Shown here piece by piece: positions 8,002 through 11,353 of a stretch of DNA of 11,353 nucleotides. Within the stretch, counting starts at the first letter, position 1, and every line of letters starts with the position of its first letter. The position numbers and the translations under genes were made by a program. Origin of the DNA: Methanosarcinales archaeon (GTDB lineage: Archaea; Halobacteriota; Methanosarcinia; Methanosarcinales; Methanogasteraceae); the NCBI GenBank assembly GCA_030640725.1, contig DAOWIV010000075.1:1-11353 (forward strand). Direction: 5' to 3'. The notes beneath the pieces were generated by a model. It was given only the letters and a program-made list of their open reading frames with translations. It was not told the DNA's origin and did not search any database.

Positions 8002-8367
8002 TTATCTTCCGCCGATCCGCGATCGATCGATCTTGATGCCGGTTGGGGTTGTGATCACAAGATCATCGTCGAGTCCTGCGATGTCACCATCCACATCGCT
8101 CACCACATCATGCAGGTCGCGAAGCGCGCGTTCGAGCATCATCTGGTCCCGTTTGATTGCTGAGATATCCACAACTACGACGTTCCCCTCGTAAATCTCC
8201 TTCTTCAGGTCAGGGATTCCGTCCAGGTTGCTCAACTCGGCAACACGTATGTATGTCTCGGCTGGCTCCGGTTCCATAACCTCTTCATACTGTGAAAGAT
8301 CCAGTTCGGCATATTCGCTCTCAGTCTGCTTTGGTATCGGACCAAACAACAGTTCTTTGATCTTCAT
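8002..8367 (-). CDS. sepF: Archaeal SepF, FtsZ membrane anchor for cell division
   Basis: This 121-residue protein has an N-terminal amphipathic stretch (MKIKELLFG) of the kind that binds the membrane in SepF. An acidic linker follows (about 15-36), then the SepF (formerly DUF552) alpha/beta core at about 36-115. Visible core features are GNVVVVDIS (61-69), the helix IKRDQMMLERALRDL, GDIAGL (94-99) and DLVITTPTGIKI (102-113). In archaea with FtsZ, SepF tethers the Z-ring to the membrane. The start fits a leaderless transcript: the TATA box centre lies 27-28 bases upstream and no Shine-Dalgarno is present. It is first in a two-gene unit with cdhE, an unexpected pairing of division and carbon metabolism. 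I know of no functional link between them. Confidence 0.92.
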   Translation of the reverse strand: MKIKELLFGPIPKQTESEYAELDLSQYEEVMEPEPAETYIRVAELSNLDGIPDLKKEIYEGNVVVVDISAIKRDQMMLERALRDLHDVVSDVDGDIAGLDDDLVITTPTGIKIDRSRIGGR

Positions 8368-8390
8368 AGATACTTATGCGCAATCTCTGC

Positions 8391-8398
8391 ATATTAAT
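8391..8398 (-). promoter_or_regulatory. TATA box of the sepF-cdhE unit
   Basis: On the minus strand ATTAATAT is centred about 27.5 bases before the sepF ATG, the usual TATA-to-start distance in archaea. Transcription would begin at or next to the start codon, matching the lack of a ribosome binding site. Confidence 0.55.
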
Positions 8399-8467
8399 CT
8401 ATTCGGTCGTGACTTTTTATTTTATTCTGGTGGTTTGAAAAATATAATAACCCGCCGATTAACGCGG

Positions 8468-8593
8468 TCCGTATGCCCGGGTTTAAGTCTGGCGATAGTC
8501 TCCGGATAGTGTCTGATGATATGTGTGTGCAGGTCTTAAACACGGATATATATGTCCGGACAAACCCTGCCCCAAACCCGGGGTGCATACGGA
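8468..8593. repeat. Nested inverted repeats in the sepF / ABC ATPase intergenic region
   Basis: The outer arms are TCCGTATGCCCGGGTTT (8468-8484) and the reverse complement of AAACCCGGGGTGCATACGGA (8574-8593), identical except for a three-base insertion in the right arm. An inner pair GTTTAAG (8481-8487) / CTTAAAC (8535-8541) overlaps the left outer arm. Two TCCGGA palindromes occur at 8501-8506 and 8555-8560. No credible gene lies in this 8368-8636 interval; T/A-rich DNA fills 8410-8455. The dyads could be an operator, a structured leader or a small MITE-like element bounded by 17-20 bp inverted ends. Confidence 0.7.
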
Positions 8594-8600
8594 ATATGGA

Positions 8601-8608
8601 AAATAATA
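8601..8608 (+). promoter_or_regulatory. TATA box of the CcmA-like ABC ATPase gene
   Basis: AAATAATA lies about 32 bases upstream of the ATG at 8637, predicting a start site near 8630 and a nearly leaderless message. It overlaps the region just before the alternative ATG at 8610, which argues against that longer start. Confidence 0.5.
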
Positions 8609-8636
8609 AATGCAATCGGTCCCGAGAACGATCATA

Positions 8637-9377
8637 ATGATTCGCGTCCACGATCTCGCAAAGAACTTTGGCAGAAGGACTGTGTTTGCCGGTATCGACT
8701 TTTCTGTCAAGAAAGGCGATTTTCTGACGATTGTCGGACCGAACGGGGCAGGGAAAACGACCCTTCTCAAGATTATGGCAACCCTTCTCAAAGCAACGGA
8801 TGGCGGCGTTGAAATCGGCGGTTTCGATGTGAAAAACTCGCCGGAAAAGGTGAGAGGGATCATAGGAGTGATCTCACACAACACCTACCTCTACAATGAA
8901 CTGACTGCTTATGAAAACCTCAAATTCTTCGGTAGAATGTATAAAATCCCCAAAATCGATGCAAGAATTGATGATGTCCTCGAACAAACCGATCTTTCAT
9001 CTGAAAAGCACCACCGTGTCGGCACGTTTTCAAGGGGGATGAAACAGCGGCTCTCGATTGCGCGTGCGATCCTTCATCATCCATCCGTGCTGCTGCTCGA
9101 TGAGCCGTACACCGGTCTGGACCAACATGCGTCAGCCAGTCTTGAGGGCGTGCTAAGCTCGCTGACCGGATCAGGGATCACCACAGTCATGGTGTCGCAT
9201 GACCTCAGTCGTGGTCTCCTGCTCTGCGATCATCTGCTGATCATGGCAGCCGGCGGTGTCGCGTATCATGCGCCGGCATCGGAGATTGCGGATGCGGACG
9301 AGCTTCAGGCGTTGTACAGCAGGTGTATTGATGCAGGTAAGGGGATGCAGGTAAGGGCGAGTAGTAAGATTGGGTAA
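8637..9377 (+). CDS. CcmA-like ABC transporter ATP-binding protein
   Basis: This 246-residue cytoplasmic ATPase energises an unidentified membrane partner. Motifs counted from the 8637 ATG: Walker A GPNGAGKT (34-41); Q-loop region GVISHNTYLYNELTAYENL with His81 where most ABC proteins have Gln, as in CcmA-type proteins; signature FSRGMKQR (131-138); Walker B LLLDEP (152-157); D-loop GLD (160-162); H-loop His188 in VSHD. CcmA exports or releases heme-handling complexes during cytochrome c maturation, which would fit a cytochrome-rich genome. However, no CcmB permease follows, so the substrate stays open, and CcmA is best taken as a similarity label. The start at 8637 is preferred over 8610 because the protein family begins at MIRVHDL-like sequence and the TATA box lies at 8601-8608. 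A protease gene follows after 73 bases and may be separately transcribed. Confidence 0.92.
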   Translation: MIRVHDLAKNFGRRTVFAGIDFSVKKGDFLTIVGPNGAGKTTLLKIMATLLKATDGGVEIGGFDVKNSPEKVRGIIGVISHNTYLYNELTAYENLKFFGRMYKIPKIDARIDDVLEQTDLSSEKHHRVGTFSRGMKQRLSIARAILHHPSVLLLDEPYTGLDQHASASLEGVLSSLTGSGITTVMVSHDLSRGLLLCDHLLIMAAGGVAYHAPASEIADADELQALYSRCIDAGKGMQVRASSKIG

Positions 9378-9417
9378 TCCGTGGTGATCAGACGCCTGCC
9401 CAAAACACTTGCGCAAA

Positions 9418-9427
9418 GTATTAATAC
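9418..9427 (+). promoter_or_regulatory. Palindromic TATA-like element before the site-2 protease gene
   Basis: GTATTAATAC is a perfect 10-bp palindrome containing a TATA-like core, centred 28 bases upstream of the GTG at 9451. This spacing matches the sepF promoter and supports a leaderless GTG start. The upstream TTG at 9409 would then lie outside the transcript. Confidence 0.45.
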
Positions 9428-9450
9428 CAGACAGATTGAAAAACGGTAAT

Positions 9451-11145
9451 GTGAACGCTTTAAACGCTACACTTGTTATTTTGATGGTATATTGGCTCAT
9501 CATCGCTATTCTAAATAAGCAGGGCGTTCTGGAGCGTTATAATATCACAGCGTTTGGACCCATCCTGATGATACGTACCAGACGTGGTCAAAATCTGCTA
9601 TCGGTGCTGGCACGCCCGCGCGGGTTCTGGAAGCTCCTTGCAAACATTGGCATACCGGTTATGCTGATCGGGATGTTTATCATGTTTGCACTGGTGATTA
9701 TGACTGATTATGCGATGTTGCAGTCGATATTTGACCACACGATGCTGCCTCCCGGAAAATACAATGCCCCACAGAACATTTTCTTAATTCCCGGGGTGAA
9801 CGAGTACATCCCTCTTGTCTGGGGTGCAATCGGGCTTGCAGTCACTCTCGTGGTGCATGAACTTGCACATGCGGTTCTGTGCAGGGTTGAGGGCATCGAT
9901 GTCAAATCCATGGGTCTGCTCACCCTGATCGTCCCGATCGGCGGATTTGCAGAGCCTGACGAAGAGCAACTGTTCGGAAAGAAGAAATCGGATCGTTCTG
10001 ATGTTAAATCTACAGGAATGGGGTCTGGCTACGATCGAGCCGTCTGCGATGTGCGATCAGAAAGCCCTGTCAGGGAGGGTGGGGCACCAAGACCTGCACG
10101 GATGAGAATACTTGCAGCAGGCGTTATGGTGAACTTTGTTGTGGCGGCAATCCTGTTTTTGCTTCTTTTTGGTCCGGTGCTTGGCGCTATAGCCCCGCTC
10201 AGCGACGTTACGATTGCATCAGTCAAAGAAGGCTCAGTCGCTGCGCAGGCTGGCATAAAAGAGGAAATGGTGATCACGCAGGTTGATAATACTACGATCC
10301 GGAGTGCGCACGACTTCTATATCTATATGACTACCAGATCGCATGACATTCCGCTGACCATGCATGTACAGGAGCGGCAGACGCGCGAAGTTTTTGTGCT
10401 TGCGGCTGACGATGCGGCTCTGCAGAGCGGGGTCGTGATCTGGGAGGTTGTCGAGGATTCTGCAGCATCAAGAGCGAATCTTACCGCAGATATGACCATC
10501 ACACAGATCGACGACACCCCGATTTATAATAGCACCGATTTTATTGCGTTCTTGAATACAACCGCCCCCAACCAGACTGTTGAGATGTTCTTTGCAGATA
10601 GCAATGCCACTTTTGTGGTGCTTGGTTCATCGCCGGACCGCAGTTGCGGATATCTCGGTGTGGTCGCCACTACAAGCCTTGAATTCGCAGGCATGACGAT
10701 CGGCGCATATCCTGCCGCAGCAACGCTTCATATCCTGCAGAATATCCCGGGCATGATGGGTGGGATCGAGGGCTGGCTCATAATCTTCGCATTGCCGTTC
10801 ATAGGGTTTGATGGCACCGGATTTGCCGGATTTAGCAGTACCATGCAGTTCTATGAGCCTGTCGGGTGGGCGGCAGGGCACGGAGTTCTCGTCTTCTGGA
10901 TCGCAAACGCGCTGATCTGGACGTTCTGGATCAACTTCTTTGCGGGGCTGTTCAACTGCCTGCCCGCGGTCCCGCTGGACGGAGGACATATATTCAGGGA
11001 CACGATCCACATGCTGACCGAGCGGATGATCGGCGATCGCGATGCAGAGCGGTTATCACAGGTTATGGCGGCGGTGTTCGCCATACTGGTCTTTGCTTCA
11101 TTTGCGTTCATGATCTTTGGTCCGTACATCATGGACCGGTTCTAA
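9451..11145 (+). CDS. Site-2 protease family (M50) intramembrane zinc metalloprotease with two PDZ domains
   Basis: Integral membrane protease of 564 residues from the GTG, likely cutting transmembrane substrates such as anti-regulators; no substrate can be named. Hydrophobic segments lie near the N-terminus (NATLVILMVYWLIIAIL) and at about 68-90. Next is the catalytic segment with HELAH at 136-140, whose histidines bind zinc and whose glutamate is catalytic. A polar linker rich in Lys, Asp and Arg follows, then a membrane segment near 230-250. Two PDZ-like domains follow at about 250-320 (SVAAQAGIKEEMVITQV) and 325-390 (SAASRANLTADMTITQI). C-terminal membrane segments include NCLPAVPLDGGH, starting at N502 with the third zinc ligand D510. 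GTG is chosen because family members begin directly with the first membrane segment and a TATA-like palindrome sits 28 bases upstream. An in-frame TTG at 9409 would add 14 residues. Confidence 0.93.
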   Translation: MNALNATLVILMVYWLIIAILNKQGVLERYNITAFGPILMIRTRRGQNLLSVLARPRGFWKLLANIGIPVMLIGMFIMFALVIMTDYAMLQSIFDHTMLPPGKYNAPQNIFLIPGVNEYIPLVWGAIGLAVTLVVHELAHAVLCRVEGIDVKSMGLLTLIVPIGGFAEPDEEQLFGKKKSDRSDVKSTGMGSGYDRAVCDVRSESPVREGGAPRPARMRILAAGVMVNFVVAAILFLLLFGPVLGAIAPLSDVTIASVKEGSVAAQAGIKEEMVITQVDNTTIRSAHDFYIYMTTRSHDIPLTMHVQERQTREVFVLAADDAALQSGVVIWEVVEDSAASRANLTADMTITQIDDTPIYNSTDFIAFLNTTAPNQTVEMFFADSNATFVVLGSSPDRSCGYLGVVATTSLEFAGMTIGAYPAAATLHILQNIPGMMGGIEGWLIIFALPFIGFDGTGFAGFSSTMQFYEPVGWAAGHGVLVFWIANALIWTFWINFFAGLFNCLPAVPLDGGHIFRDTIHMLTERMIGDRDAERLSQVMAAVFAILVFASFAFMIFGPYIMDRF

Positions 11146-11146
11146 A

Positions 11147-11181
11147 CGATTTTTCCACAACGATTTTTTCACAAAAAATCG
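11147..11181 (+). terminator. T-rich hairpin terminator after the protease gene
   Basis: Directly after the stop codon two 14-base near-copies stand in tandem (CGATTTTTCCACAA, 11147-11160, then CGATTTTTTCACAA, 11161-11174; one mismatch). The second starts a perfect hairpin with 9-bp arms CGATTTTTT / AAAAAATCG around a three-base loop (11161-11181). T5 and T6 tracts so close to a stop codon fit archaeal intrinsic termination. Confidence 0.55.
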
Positions 11182-11214
11182 AGTAAAAACTGCCCTCCGG
11201 GTTGGAATCCGGTT

Positions 11215-11308
11215 TTTGTGAACAGTTTGCGAGTGAGAAATGCCATTCCCAAGTCGGAGACCAGTTTTTGATCAAACTTTTGTGAAAAGTTTGTTTGTGA
11301 AAAGTTTG
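11215..11308 (+). repeat. Tandem and inverted short repeats in the right-hand intergenic region
   Basis: TTTGTGAAAAGTTTG occurs twice back to back (11279-11293 and 11294-11308), with a one-mismatch copy at 11215-11229 (TTTGTGAACAGTTTG). The first exact copy is also the right part of a hairpin, CAAACTTTT-GTG-AAAAGTTTG (11273-11293). A looser repeat of about 51 bp (TGCC... GTTTTTG) relates 11191-11218 to 11241-11270. No open reading frame with credible coding character covers 11182-11353, although a gene could begin beyond the window edge. Confidence 0.75.
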
Positions 11309-11353
11309 CGGAACGGGACTGGAGGATCATCAGACCTAACGCCGCGAAGAACC

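Noticed and set aside
8610..8636. Upstream ATG for the ABC ATPase
   Set aside because: It adds nine residues not typical of the family and lies immediately beside the proposed TATA box.
8394..8651. 85-codon minus frame across the intergenic region
   Set aside because: It spans both putative promoters and the dyads, overlaps the ABC gene start, and the protein looks random.
11309..11353. Possible start or end of another gene at the right edge
   Set aside because: A GGAGG is present at 11321-11325, but no start codon or coding character follows within the window.
1..11353. tRNA, rRNA, insertion sequences with transposase, CRISPR arrays
   Set aside because: No cloverleaf, rRNA-like stretch, transposase motif or repeat-spacer array was seen on either strand by eye.

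Overview
The window reads as archaeal, from a cytochrome-rich euryarchaeon of the methanogen, anaerobic methanotroph or alkanotroph type. The exact lineage cannot be fixed from sequence alone. The evidence is a CdhE-type acetyl-CoA decarbonylase/synthase gamma subunit, an archaeal SepF, TATA-type leaderless promoters, an extracellular protein full of N-X-S/T sequons, and a NosD-type beta-helix joined to multiheme cytochrome c sequence. Methanosarcinales, Syntropharchaeia or ANME relatives fit best.

Left part (1-6575, + strand): an extracellular electron-transfer cassette. A 1978-codon reading frame (161-6097) has Ig-like and surface-protein domains, a right-handed beta-helix and a C-terminal domain of about 680 residues with 19 CXXCH motifs plus one CX4CH. 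One base later comes a 158-residue membrane-anchored small cytochrome (6099-6575) with two CXXCH motifs and a CXCH. The big protein has no signal peptide in the window. Its 5' end is one arm of an imperfect head-to-head inverted repeat (1-106 / 122-227), in which both arms encode the same Ig-like domain in opposite directions. This is either a genuine inversion or recombination junction, or an assembly chimera.

Middle (6577-8367, - strand): sepF (FtsZ membrane anchor) and then cdhE, read leftwards and converging on the cytochrome pair with a single base between the two stop codons. cdhE is not next to the other cdh genes within this window.

Right part (8368-11353): an intergenic region of about 270 bp with nested dyads and divergent TATA boxes. 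It is followed on the + strand by a CcmA-like ABC ATPase and a two-PDZ site-2 (M50) membrane metalloprotease. The last 200 bp carry T-rich hairpins and short tandem repeats, with no convincing gene.

The most interesting points are the beta-helix/20-heme fusion with its coupled membrane partner, the head-to-head inverted repeat that leaves the big protein without an export signal, non-canonical heme motifs in both cytochromes, and the dyad-rich control region between sepF and the ABC ATPase.
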